Positions 18,501 through 25,581 of a stretch of 64,000 nucleotides of DNA are shown in pieces. The stretch is taken from the NCBI RefSeq assembly GCF_023277745.1, contig NZ_CP086322.1, positions 3,968,001 through 4,032,000 on the forward strand, written 5' to 3'. Each line of letters opens with the position of its first letter. Position 1 is the stretch's first letter. The notes below the pieces were generated by a model. That model was given only the letters and a program-made list of their open reading frames with translations. It had not been told where the DNA came from and did no database searches. Both the position numbers and the translations under genes were made by a program. The DNA is from Streptomyces halobius (GTDB lineage: Bacteria > Actinomycetota > Actinomycetes > Streptomycetales > Streptomycetaceae).

Positions 18501-18621
18501 TGTCTCCCCCGCTCATGCCGCCCCTCCCCCAGCCTTCGGCCGGGGGGACCCCCACGCTGCGCTCGGCCTCGTATTCGCGAGGCACGCACCTTCTGATGAT
18601 TCGCTCGCTACGCTCACTCAT
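15520..18621 (-). CDS. DUF5682 family protein
   Basis: 1033 residues from the ATG at 18621, which overlaps the MoxR stop as ATGA. The first 35 residues (MSERSERIIRRCVPREYEAE...) are encoded by a dispersed Streptomyces repeat, so the ancestral start may be ATG 18516 (MSGGDTGV). The domain starts with GVRHHGPGS (63-71) and VLIEGPPEADEL (87-98), and ends with VVCGAWHVPAL (355-365). The GxxH, Glu and GxxH pattern is reminiscent of TIKI/TraB/EreA-type hydrolase folds. Residues 205-270 are a Gly/Ser/Asp-rich insertion. A long helical middle follows, and the C-terminus is a repeat-rich tail (TRDTRSDAT units). Function unknown; always read with MoxR and VWA here. Confidence 0.85.
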   Translation of the reverse strand: MSERSERIIRRCVPREYEAERSVGVPPAEGWGRGGMSGGDTGVLAEAARAKPSAGGGGPLLLGVRHHGPGSARAVRAALEQCAPGAVLIEGPPEADELVPLAGRESMRPPVALLAHVLDDPGRAAFWPLAEFSPEWVALRWAQEHDVPVRFIDLPAAHSLAMAAVEEAEADRQGTGRGAIPAGVVEDADDPGAAGRPGQASGTERPGEPGGMSSEGGDDVTSGNGSDGGAGGNSGTRSDDSGGGDNSARSGGDDGSDTGDDSDDRADVRIDPIGVLAEAAGYDDAERWWEDVVEHRGARRPGADALAPFAALAEAMGELRAVYGEGGHDRDPVREAHMRLRIRAARREFGDRIAVVCGAWHVPALARRSTVTADRRLLKGLPKVKATVTWVPWTHRRLARRSGYGAGISSPGWYGHLFSAPDRPIERWMTKVAGLLREEDYAVSSAHVIEAVRLAEGLATMRGRPLAGLAEVDDAVRAVMGDGSDAPSSLIHDRLVVGEVLGEVPEDAPAVPLRRDIARGQRALRLKPEAAEREVELDLRKEPDAARSRLLHRLRLLGIPWGEPARSRGSTGTFRETWRLCWEPELSVRVAEAGIWGTTVLSAATAKAASDATGAGALAEVTALAERCLLAELPDALPVVMRALSDRAAVDADVGHLAQALPALVRSVRYGDVRGTDGAALREVATGLAERVFVGLPPACVGLDDEGATEMRGHLDATHQAVGLLGQLTTEDGTGDGRGNGKGTDTETAALRTRWAGVLRAVSGRDTVAGLIRGRAARLLLDDGQLGEGGAERLMGLALSPGTPPGDAAGWIEGFVGGGEGGGMLLVHDDRLLALVDGWLTTVPATAFTDVLPLLRRTFSEYEPGVRRTLGELVRRGPATASRRPAGDGEEAAAPGFGPGLDRDRAAAVLPTLRLLLGIGTGQEDGSEDRTEDGSEDGTKEGTAAPNVLESEPRSDTTRNTRNTRSNATRDTRSDATRDSRSDTTQSTPVTKSMPTTQTTPTTQTIRDTRSDRSTTRNAAGAIRHNNLSGAAR
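15590..15770. repeat. Short repeats encoding the DUF5682 C-terminal tail
   Basis: Imperfect units of about 15-30 bases on the minus strand encode Thr-Arg-Asp/Ser-Asp-rich repeats in the last 80 residues of the DUF5682 protein. The repeat is in-frame throughout, so it is likely a disordered variable tail. Confidence 0.6.
18524..18620. repeat. Dispersed palindromic repeat, copy 2 (long form)
   Basis: CTCCCCCAGCC-TTCGG-CCGGGGGGACCCCCA at 18524-18554 continues into a tail ending in the GATTCGCTCGCTACGCTCACTCAT segment. The tail supplies the ATG and first codons (MSERSERII) used by the DUF5682 frame and produces its ATGA overlap with moxR. Similar tails recur in Streptomyces genomes. Confidence 0.7.
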
Positions 18622-19751
18622 GCCGACACCTCGCGGCAGGCGCGGTAGAAGTCCTTCCAGCCGTCGCGCTCGCGCACGACCGTCTCCAGGTACTCCTGCC
18701 AGACGACACGGTCCGCGGCCGGGTCACGGACGACCGCGCCCAGGATGCCCGCCGCCACGTCCCCGGAGCGCAGCACGCCGTCCCCGAAGTGGGTGGCCAG
18801 TGCCAGCCCGTTCGTCACCACCGAGATGGCCTCGGCCGTGGAGAGCGTGCCGGACGGCGACTTGAGCTTGGTCCGGCCGTCGGCCGTCATGCCGTTCCGC
18901 AGCTCACGGAAGACCGTGACGACCCGGCGGATCTCGTCCATCCCCTCGGGTGCGGCCGGCAGATCCAGCGACCTGCCGATCTGCTCGACCCGGCGCGAGA
19001 CGATGTCCACTTCTTCGTCCGGTGTCGCGGGCAGCGGCAGGACGACGGTGTTGAAGCGGCGGCGCAGCGCGCTGGAGAGCTCATTGACCCCACGGTCACG
19101 GTCGTTGGCCGTGGCGATCAGGTTGAAACCGCGGACGGCCTGCACCTCCTGCCCCAACTCCGGGATGGGCAGGGTCTTTTCCGACAGGACGGTGATGAGG
19201 GTGTCCTGGACATCGGCCGGAATGCGGGTCAGCTCCTCGATCCGTGCGGTCATGCCCCGCGCCATCGCGCGCATCACCGGGCTGGGCACCAGGGCCTCCC
19301 GGCTGGGGCCGTTCGCCAGCAGCTGGGCGTAGTTCCAGCCGTAGCGGATCGCCTCTTCGGGCGTGCCGGCCGTGCCCTGCACCAGCAGCGTGGAGTCGCC
19401 GCTGACCGCCGCCGCGAGATGCTCGGACACCCATGTCTTGGCGGTGCCCGGTACTCCGAGCAGCAGCAGCGCGCGGTCCGTCGCAAGGGTCGTCACGGCG
19501 ACCTCGACGACCCGTCGCGGGCCGACGTATTTGGGTGTGATGACGGTGCCGTCCGCGAGTGTGCCCCCGAGCAGATAGGTCGCCACCGCCCAGGGCGAGA
19601 GGTGCCAGCGCTCCGGGCGCGGCCGGTCGTCCGCGGCGGCGAGGGCCTTCAGTTCGTGCGCGAAGGTGTCCTCCGCATGCGGCCGCAGCGCCTCGCCGGC
19701 CCCGCCCTCCCGCGTCTTGTCATCCGTCGTCCTGATGCTGTTCTCCGACAT
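18618..19751 (-). CDS. MoxR-family AAA+ ATPase
   Basis: 377 residues from ATG 19751 with GGGGGAG just upstream. Walker A is GVPGTAKT (99-106). The following segment has PADVQDTLITVLSEKTLPIP and the sensor-1 strand NLIATANDRDRG, then SALRRRFNTVVLP with arginine-finger-like residues. MoxR ATPases act as chaperone-like remodellers with VWA partners. First gene of the operon with DUF5682 and VWA, divergent from the SWIM gene across 168 bases. Cytosolic. Confidence 0.92.
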   Translation of the reverse strand: MSENSIRTTDDKTREGGAGEALRPHAEDTFAHELKALAAADDRPRPERWHLSPWAVATYLLGGTLADGTVITPKYVGPRRVVEVAVTTLATDRALLLLGVPGTAKTWVSEHLAAAVSGDSTLLVQGTAGTPEEAIRYGWNYAQLLANGPSREALVPSPVMRAMARGMTARIEELTRIPADVQDTLITVLSEKTLPIPELGQEVQAVRGFNLIATANDRDRGVNELSSALRRRFNTVVLPLPATPDEEVDIVSRRVEQIGRSLDLPAAPEGMDEIRRVVTVFRELRNGMTADGRTKLKSPSGTLSTAEAISVVTNGLALATHFGDGVLRSGDVAAGILGAVVRDPAADRVVWQEYLETVVRERDGWKDFYRACREVSA

Positions 19752-19919
19752 GACTCCCCCTCGTCGCAAGGTGTGCGGCGGCCGGCCTCGCGATCCCGCC
19801 TGCCGCTTGCGGGACCAAGCCTGCACCACACCACTGACAATCGCCCTAAAACCGCATCTGACCTGTGCTTTCTTCGCGACTGTCGGCCGTTGTCAGTGGC
19901 AGGTCGTAGCGTCGTTGAC
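19752..19919. promoter_or_regulatory. Divergent promoter region of the MoxR and SWIM operons
   Basis: 168 bases between divergent starts. It contains CTGACAATCGCCC and CTGACCTGTGC stretches and two nearly identical CACTGACAA / TTGTCAGTG elements (19829-19837 and 19890-19899), in inverted orientation about 60 bases apart. They could be sites for one regulator controlling both operons. No boxes are assigned with confidence. Confidence 0.4.
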
Positions 19920-21317
19920 ATGAATCCGCAGGGGGAACGCTGGACGACGGATCAGGTGCTCGCACTGGCACCTGACGAGGCATCACGCAAGGCGGGCGGC
20001 AAGCTCGCGGCGCCCGGCCCATGGTCGGAGACGGGCGCGGATGACGGCGCGGTGTGGGGGCTGTGCGAGGGCAGCGGAAAGAGGCCGTATCAAGCGGTGG
20101 TCGACATCAAGGGGACCGTCTTCACGTGCAGTTGCCCCAGCCGAAAGTTCCCGTGCAAGCACGCGCTGGGGCTGCTCTTGCTCTGGGCCGACGGCGATGG
20201 CGCGGTGGCGGTCGGGGAGCCTCCGCACTGGGCGGGCGAGTGGCTGGCCGGCCGCCGCGAGCGCGCGGAGCGGTCCGGGCGTACGCCTTCGGGAGGCGCC
20301 GTGTCGTCGCGCACGCCGGCCAACCCGGAGGCCGCCAAGCGGCGGACGGAGCGGCGAATGCAGCGCATCGCCGCCGGCGCCACGGAGCTGGAGCAGCGCC
20401 TTGAGGATCTGCTGCACTCGGGGCTGGCCGCGGCCGACGGGGGAGGTGGGGGCACCTCCCGCTTGAGCGGAGCCGAGAGCGGGGGAGGCTCCTGGGACGA
20501 GACCGCCGCGCGAATGGTCGACGCGCAAGCCCCCGGACTCGCCTCCCGGGTACGCGAGTTGGGATCGGTCATGGCCTCCGGTCCGGAGTGGCCCGCCCGG
20601 CTGCTGGAGGAATGCGCGCTGCTCCATCTCCTCGATCAGGGCTTCCTCGGCATCGAGCGGCTCCCGGCCCCGCTCGCGGCGACGGTCCGCTCCCGCGTCG
20701 GACTGACCACGGAGGCCGCGGAACTGCTGACCGGCCCCGATGCGGCGACGGTCCGGGACCGCTGGCTGGTGCTCGCCCAGCAGGACAGCGACGACGGCAG
20801 GTTGACCACCCGCAGGATCTTCCTGCGGGGAGAGCGGACCGGCCGGATGGCGCTGCATCTCTCCTTCGGCGCCGGCAACCGCGCGCTGGACCCGACCCTG
20901 CCGCCCGGCCTGCTCCTCGACGCGGACCTCGCCTACTACCCGGGCGCCCGCCCGCTGCGCGCAGCCCTGGGCGAGCGGCACGCGCCCGCGACCCCGGGAC
21001 CGGTCCCCCCGGGCATCGGTATCGACGCCGCCCTGGCCGCCTACGGGGACGCACTGCGCGACGACCCCTGGCTGGATTCCTGGCCGGTGGTGCTCACCGA
21101 TGTCACACCGATACCGGGCCACGACGGCGAGGGGTGGCAACTGGCCGACGCCGACGGGGAGTCCGCGCTCCCCCTGGACCCGCGTTCCCCGGGCCGTACG
21201 GGCCTGTGGCAGCTGGCCGCCATATCGGGTGGCGCCCCCGTCACGGTCTTCGGCGAATGCGGCCACCGCGGCTTCCTTCCCCTGACCGTCTGGGACCCCA
21301 CCCCGGTCTCCCTGTGA
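19920..21317 (+). CDS. SWIM zinc-finger protein
   Basis: 465 residues from ATG 19920. The SWIM finger is FTCSCPSRKFPCKHALG: Cys70, Cys72, Cys79 and His81 (CxC-x6-CxH). These fingers bind DNA or protein. The rest (110-465) is helical then beta-rich with no catalytic motif I recognise. Residues about 173-190 (GGGTSRLSGAESGGG) are encoded by an in-frame copy of the dispersed palindromic repeat, so the protein carries a small insertion compared with relatives lacking it. It is followed after 17 bases by the DUF5691 gene and is divergent from MoxR, so it probably belongs to the same system. Confidence 0.88.
   Translation: MNPQGERWTTDQVLALAPDEASRKAGGKLAAPGPWSETGADDGAVWGLCEGSGKRPYQAVVDIKGTVFTCSCPSRKFPCKHALGLLLLWADGDGAVAVGEPPHWAGEWLAGRRERAERSGRTPSGGAVSSRTPANPEAAKRRTERRMQRIAAGATELEQRLEDLLHSGLAAADGGGGGTSRLSGAESGGGSWDETAARMVDAQAPGLASRVRELGSVMASGPEWPARLLEECALLHLLDQGFLGIERLPAPLAATVRSRVGLTTEAAELLTGPDAATVRDRWLVLAQQDSDDGRLTTRRIFLRGERTGRMALHLSFGAGNRALDPTLPPGLLLDADLAYYPGARPLRAALGERHAPATPGPVPPGIGIDAALAAYGDALRDDPWLDSWPVVLTDVTPIPGHDGEGWQLADADGESALPLDPRSPGRTGLWQLAAISGGAPVTVFGECGHRGFLPLTVWDPTPVSL
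20439..20488. repeat. Dispersed palindromic repeat, copy 3 (in-frame inside SWIM gene)
   Basis: GGGGGAGGTGGGGGCACCTC, then GCTTGAGCGGAGCCGAGAGC and GGGGGAGG: the same family in the opposite orientation. It keeps the SWIM reading frame open. Confidence 0.75.
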
Positions 21318-21334
21318 CCGCCTGGAGGAACGAC

Positions 21335-23218
21335 ATGACCAGCCCCACGACAACCGCGATCACCACCACGAGCACGGCAGCGACTGTCACGACGACAACA
21401 CCCACCACAACAACACCTGACACGACAACACCCACCTCGACGACGTCCGCAACGGCGACGTCCACAACGGCCGTGCCCACAGCGACAACTCGCACGGCCT
21501 CGGCCACCGCGAGCTGGTCCGACCTGGTCAGCGCCGCGTTGCTCGGAACCAAGCGGCGCACGCCGCCGGTGACGGCACGGGCCGGGCAGGGCGTCGCGGC
21601 CGCCCTGCTGGACGCGGCCGCGGTGAGCACGGTCCGCCGTCGCGCCGCGCTGCGCCCTGCACCGGCCCGCGAGCGGACGGCCCCGGCCCCCGCCGACCCG
21701 CGGCCACCGCTGCCGCCCGCCGCGCGGCGCCGGCTGTCGCTGCTGCTCGCCGACCGCGGCGGCACGGCCGGGGGAAGCCGCCGCGGCACGGCCCCCGACC
21801 TCACCGAACTCCTGCCCCAGTGGCTCGCCGCGGCCGGCGAGCGCGGCTATCGCGCTCCCGAGGCGCTGCTGCCCGCGCTGCTCGACGCCGCCCGCGCCCG
21901 GACGGACCTGCGGCCCGCCGCGCTCGCCCTGGCGGGCCCCCGCGCACTGTGGCTGGCCCGGCTCAACGGCGACTGGAAGTTCGCGCTCCGCGGTATCGGA
22001 AGCCCGACGGCGGTGCCCGATTCCGACGACCCCGGGAGCGTCCGGCGCCGGTGGGAGGAGGGCCTGTTCGCGGAGCGGGTCCAGCTGCTGACGACGCTGC
22101 GCCGCCGCGACCCGCAGGCCGGTCTCCGACTGGTCCGCGGCACCTGGACCACCGAGCGCGCCGAGGACCGTCTGATGTTCCTCGACTCGCTCCGCGAGGG
22201 CCTCTCGGCGGCCGACGAGCCGTTCCTGGAGCGGGCGCTGTCCGACCGCAGCCGCAACGTCCGCGCCACGGCCGCCGAGCTGCTCTCCGCGCTCCCCGGC
22301 TCCGCGCTCGCGGGCCGGATGGCCGAGCGCGCCCGTAGCTGCGTCGGTCCGGACCACATCCCCGGGGCGGAGGGTCCGACGATCAACGTCGAGGCACCGC
22401 ACGAGTGCGATGCGGGGATGCAGCGGGACGGTGTGACGACCACACCACCGACCGGGCGGGGCGAACGATCATGGTGGCTCGGCCAGTTGGTGGAGGCGGC
22501 GCCGCTGGACGGCTGGATCGAACGGTTCGGGGGCCGTGCCCCGGCGGCCATCGTCGCCCTGCCGGTGGCCGACGACTGGCGCACGGAGCTGCACGACGCC
22601 TGGTGCCGCGCCGCCGTGCGCCAGCGGGACGCCGACTGGGCCCGCGCCCTGCTGGGCGTGCCCGCCGCACCGGCGCGGTCCGCCGAGGTCGCACCGGTCG
22701 GCTCGACGAGGGACCTGGCGAAGCTGCTGACCGTCCTCCCGGAGGACGAACGGGCCGGGTGGGTGGCGGAGTTCATCGCCGCACACGGCCTGTCGGACGC
22801 CTTCCGGATGCTCGGCGTCTGCGCCGTCCCCTGGGCCGAGCCGCTGGGCCGGTCGGTCGTCGACGCCCTGGACATCGCACGGGACGCGGGCAGCTACCCC
22901 TGGAGCTTCAGCGGGGTGATGGGCCTGGCCGAACGCTGTCTGGACCCGGCCGCGGCGGACCGTCTCGACATGCTCACCGCGGTCACGGACGAGCCGGAGG
23001 GCGCCTCACCGGGCTCCGGCGGCTACTGGTCCGAGGCATTCCAGCGTCTGGTCGGCACCCTCCGCCTGCGCGCCACCATGTACGCGGAGCTCAGCCGACC
23101 CGAAGATCCCGCAAGCGGAACCGGCCCCGACGCCGATCGCACCGCCGGCCCGGACCCCGCCACCGAGACCGCTCCCGACGCCCCTCGCTCATCCGCCTCC
23201 GACCGGACCGCTCCATGA
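21335..23218 (+). CDS. DUF5691 family protein
   Basis: 627 residues from ATG 21335 with GGAGGAAC upstream. Residues 3-50 are a Thr run encoded by short ACAACACC-type repeats. The DUF5691 body starts at SWSDLVSAALLGTKRRTPP (about 55). It is Ala/Leu/Arg-rich and likely an alpha-helical repeat fold of the HEAT type (LPALLDAARARTDLR, ALSDRSRNVRATAAELLSAL). The last 40 residues are acidic and proline-rich. No active site recognised. Coupled to the SWIM gene (17-base gap). Upstream frame from 20588 rejected because it overlaps SWIM. Confidence 0.85.
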   Translation: MTSPTTTAITTTSTAATVTTTTPTTTTPDTTTPTSTTSATATSTTAVPTATTRTASATASWSDLVSAALLGTKRRTPPVTARAGQGVAAALLDAAAVSTVRRRAALRPAPARERTAPAPADPRPPLPPAARRRLSLLLADRGGTAGGSRRGTAPDLTELLPQWLAAAGERGYRAPEALLPALLDAARARTDLRPAALALAGPRALWLARLNGDWKFALRGIGSPTAVPDSDDPGSVRRRWEEGLFAERVQLLTTLRRRDPQAGLRLVRGTWTTERAEDRLMFLDSLREGLSAADEPFLERALSDRSRNVRATAAELLSALPGSALAGRMAERARSCVGPDHIPGAEGPTINVEAPHECDAGMQRDGVTTTPPTGRGERSWWLGQLVEAAPLDGWIERFGGRAPAAIVALPVADDWRTELHDAWCRAAVRQRDADWARALLGVPAAPARSAEVAPVGSTRDLAKLLTVLPEDERAGWVAEFIAAHGLSDAFRMLGVCAVPWAEPLGRSVVDALDIARDAGSYPWSFSGVMGLAERCLDPAAADRLDMLTAVTDEPEGASPGSGGYWSEAFQRLVGTLRLRATMYAELSRPEDPASGTGPDADRTAGPDPATETAPDAPRSSASDRTAP

Positions 23219-23457
23219 CCACCGCCCACATCGCCGCGATCAACGTCATGACCGCCGCGCACATCCTCGCGATCAACGCCATGACCGCTCTCGCGAACAC
23301 CGCCACGATCAGTGTCATCACCACCATCGTGATCAGCCTCATGATCATCGCGGCTATCGTCACGATTGCCCGGCGCAGCACCCGGGCGACGGCCGCCCGC
23401 ACGCCACAGCGCCCACACCCCCGTGCGGGCCCCTCGTCCTCCGTGCTCGCCGCCGGC
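23215..23457 (+). CDS. Possible small hydrophobic protein with 33-bp repeats (no in-frame end)
   Basis: An ATG overlaps the DUF5691 stop (ATGA) and opens MTTAHIAAINV-MTAAHILAINA, then a hydrophobic run (ISVITTIVISLMIIAAIVTIA) and ARRS. The first 99 bases are three 33-bp imperfect repeats, each beginning ATG ACC. Third codon positions are nearly all G or C, as in real genes. However, the frame has no stop before icmB begins on the other strand, so the 3-prime end is lost or the ORF is not real. I mark it only to the edge of icmB. Confidence 0.3.
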
Positions 23458-23916
23458 TCAGACCGTCAGTTGCCGCACATTCGCGTTGACCCACTCCACG
23501 ATCGAGGCGGTCGTCGCGCCCGGCGTGAAGATCTCGGCGACGCCCTGCGCCTTGAGCGGCGCGATGTCCGCCTCGGGGATGATGCCGCCCCCGAAGACCT
23601 TGATGTCCGCGGCGTCGCGCTCCTCCAGCAGGGCGATCACCTTCGCGAAGAGGGTGTTGTGGGCGCCGGAGAGGATGGACAACCCGATGGCGTCCGCGTC
23701 CTCCTGGATGGCGGTGTCGACGATCTGCTCCGGCGTCTGGTGCAGCCCGGTGTAGATCACCTCCATACCGGCGTCCCGCAGCGCCCTTGCGATGACCTTG
23801 GCGCCCCGGTCATGCCCGTCGAGACCGGGCTTGGCGACCACGACCCGGATCGGCCCCGACCTGCCCGCCGCGGCCTGGCTCTCCGCTTGCGCTCCGTCAT
23901 GCCGAGCCACACCCAT
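23458..23916 (-). CDS. icmB: Isobutyryl-CoA mutase small (cobalamin-binding) subunit
   Basis: 152 residues from ATG 23916, with TTGGAGG 6-7 bases upstream. It is a stand-alone B12-binding domain: the base-off cobalamin motif D33-G-H35-D-R-G38 in [14 protein letters not shown], plus the [11 protein letters not shown] and [10 protein letters not shown] loops. Stand-alone domains of this kind pair with a separate large subunit to isomerise isobutyryl-CoA and n-butyryl-CoA. Its place between pcrA and sucCD fits icmB as I recall it in S. coelicolor. A methylmalonyl- or 2-hydroxyisobutyryl-CoA mutase small subunit is the alternative. The large subunit is not in the window. Confidence 0.85.
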   Translation of the reverse strand: MGVARHDGAQAESQAAAGRSGPIRVVVAKPGLDGHDRGAKVIARALRDAGMEVIYTGLHQTPEQIVDTAIQEDADAIGLSILSGAHNTLFAKVIALLEERDAADIKVFGGGIIPEADIAPLKAQGVAEIFTPGATTASIVEWVNANVRQLTV

Positions 23917-24331
23917 CACTGCCTCCAAGCCATGCACGGCACCCACAGGGCGGTACCGCCGAGCCGACAATCGATCGCGCGACCGCGCCCCGGCGGCCAC
24001 GAGCGTGAACGAACGTTATCTCCAGCATCCCGTACCCCGCCGTTTCGTGACATGCGGGGAGGGGGAAATCACACATGGGACACGTTCGCTACGCGCCGCG
24101 CTCCGCGTGTCAGGCCGCCATGGACGGGCGGCGGATGCGCACGGGCGGGCGCCAGGGGAGCCGCAGCCGGGCCACCGCGCCGCACCGGCGCGCGTCGGGG
24201 CGAGTACGGAGCATGCGCGCCGTCGCCGATGAGGCACCTCCCTCTCGCCGGGAGCCGAGAGCGGGGGAGGCTTCCCATGAGGGCACACGGGGGTCAGAGC
24301 CGCCTCCCACGTGCCGTTCGGGAGGTCGGCC
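23917..24331. other. Intergenic region between icmB and the lipase
   Basis: 415 bases with no gene. It holds the divergent promoters, an inverted repeat around GACACG(24075)...CGTGTC with a GC-rich centre, and copy 4 of the palindromic repeat (24233-24270). Confidence 0.45.
24233..24270. repeat. Dispersed palindromic repeat, copy 4
   Basis: GGCACCTCCCTCTCGCCGGG then AGCCGAGAGCGGGGGAGG. Same family and orientation as copy 3, about 60 bases upstream of the lipase start. Confidence 0.7.
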
Positions 24332-25357
24332 ATGCAGGCCATACCCTTTCTCGCCACGCCCGTTATCTCCACCTCCTTGTTCCCCGCGCCGCTGCTCGTC
24401 GCGCCGCTGGCGTTGGCGCCGCTGGTCTTCGCGCGGATCCGCTCGGTGCCGCGTCAGTGCGCACGCACGCTCTCCACCCGCGTCTCCGCCCTCTTCCTCC
24501 GCAGCACCGCCGTGGACCTGGCGATCCTCGCCGGCCATCTGCTCCTCTACCCGACCGGCATCTCCCAGGAGCAGCCCGCCCACCGGCCTACACCACAGTC
24601 CACTCCCACACCACAGCGCACTCCCGGCGCGGGACCGCCCCCGGGCTCCGAGCCGGACACCCCGGGCAACGCCCCCTCCCCCACCTCCGACTCCCCTCCG
24701 CTCCTCCCGACGGCGGGCCGCGCCCGGCCGCCCGTCCTCCTGCTCCACGGCTTCATCGACAACCGTTCCGTCTTCGTGCTGCTGCGCCGCTCGCTGCTCC
24801 GCTACGGCTGGCCCCATGTCGAGGCGCTCAACTACTCCCCGCTGACCTGCGATCTCCGCAAGGCCGCCGAGCTCCTGGGCCGGCATGTGGAAGAGGTGTG
24901 CGCACGGACCGGCCACCCCCGGGTGGACATCGTGGGCCACAGCCTCGGCGGGCTCATCGCCCGCTACTACGTACAGCGCTTCGGTGGCGACGCCCGCGTC
25001 CGCACCCTGATCACGCTCGGCACTCCGCACTCCGGCACCCGTGCCGTGCCCCTGATGTCGGCACACCCCATCGTCCGCCAGATGCGCCCCGATTCCGATG
25101 TGATCGCCGAACTGTCACTTCCGGCGCCGCATTGCCGGACGCGGTTCCTCGCGTTCTGGAGCGACGAGGACCAGATCATGGTGCCGACCGAAACGGCCCG
25201 GATCGATCACCCGGATCTGGCCGCCCACAATGTGCATGTCGCCGGTGTCGGACATCTCGCACTTCCGGTCAGTGGCACCGTCGCGGCCGGCATACGCGAC
25301 GCACTCTCCTCGGCGGACGCGACGGGAGAAGACGAGAGCGCTGTTTCGGTGGCGTGA
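24332..25357 (+). CDS. Lipase/esterase, alpha/beta hydrolase fold
   Basis: 341 residues from ATG 24332, preceded by GGGAGGTCGGCC (a GTG at 24311 is the alternative). Residues 5-35 are hydrophobic (TSLFPAPLLVAPLALAPLVF), an N-terminal anchor or signal. After a Pro/Thr/Ser linker (80-130) comes the hydrolase: VLLLHGFIDNRS oxyanion loop, GHSLGG with Ser204, an acid in FWSDEDQIM, and His in GVGHLALP. This is a triacylglycerol-lipase/PGAP1-like layout. Likely acts at the membrane or outside. Substrate unknown. Confidence 0.85.
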   Translation: MQAIPFLATPVISTSLFPAPLLVAPLALAPLVFARIRSVPRQCARTLSTRVSALFLRSTAVDLAILAGHLLLYPTGISQEQPAHRPTPQSTPTPQRTPGAGPPPGSEPDTPGNAPSPTSDSPPLLPTAGRARPPVLLLHGFIDNRSVFVLLRRSLLRYGWPHVEALNYSPLTCDLRKAAELLGRHVEEVCARTGHPRVDIVGHSLGGLIARYYVQRFGGDARVRTLITLGTPHSGTRAVPLMSAHPIVRQMRPDSDVIAELSLPAPHCRTRFLAFWSDEDQIMVPTETARIDHPDLAAHNVHVAGVGHLALPVSGTVAAGIRDALSSADATGEDESAVSVA

Positions 25358-25410
25358 ACGGACCCGGCGGAACACCGAATCGGCCCGGCCCGCGCGATCT
25401 GATCTTGACG

Positions 25411-25432
25411 CAACGTCGAACAACGCTCGAAC
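25411..25432. repeat. Direct repeat upstream of the M23 gene
   Basis: AACGTCGAAC and AACGCTCGAAC lie head to tail about 150 bases upstream of the M23 start in an otherwise gene-free 224-base gap. Possible regulator site; untested. Confidence 0.35.
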
Positions 25433-25581
25433 GACTCACCAAAAACTCGCATGCGAGCTGCCGAAAGGCGGCCAAATGCCCGTTCTCACCTAGCCGGAAA
25501 CCCGATGAAGATTGTCGACGTCGCGTACCGCCGGGTACAGTCGCCGCTAATTCTCCTGCTGCCGAGGCGAAAGAGAAGTTG

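Noticed and set aside
14282..18648. 1006- and 1033-codon + strand ORFs opposite VWA and DUF5682
   Set aside because: No family motif and mirror-image composition; the minus-strand genes have MIDAS and DUF5682 motifs.
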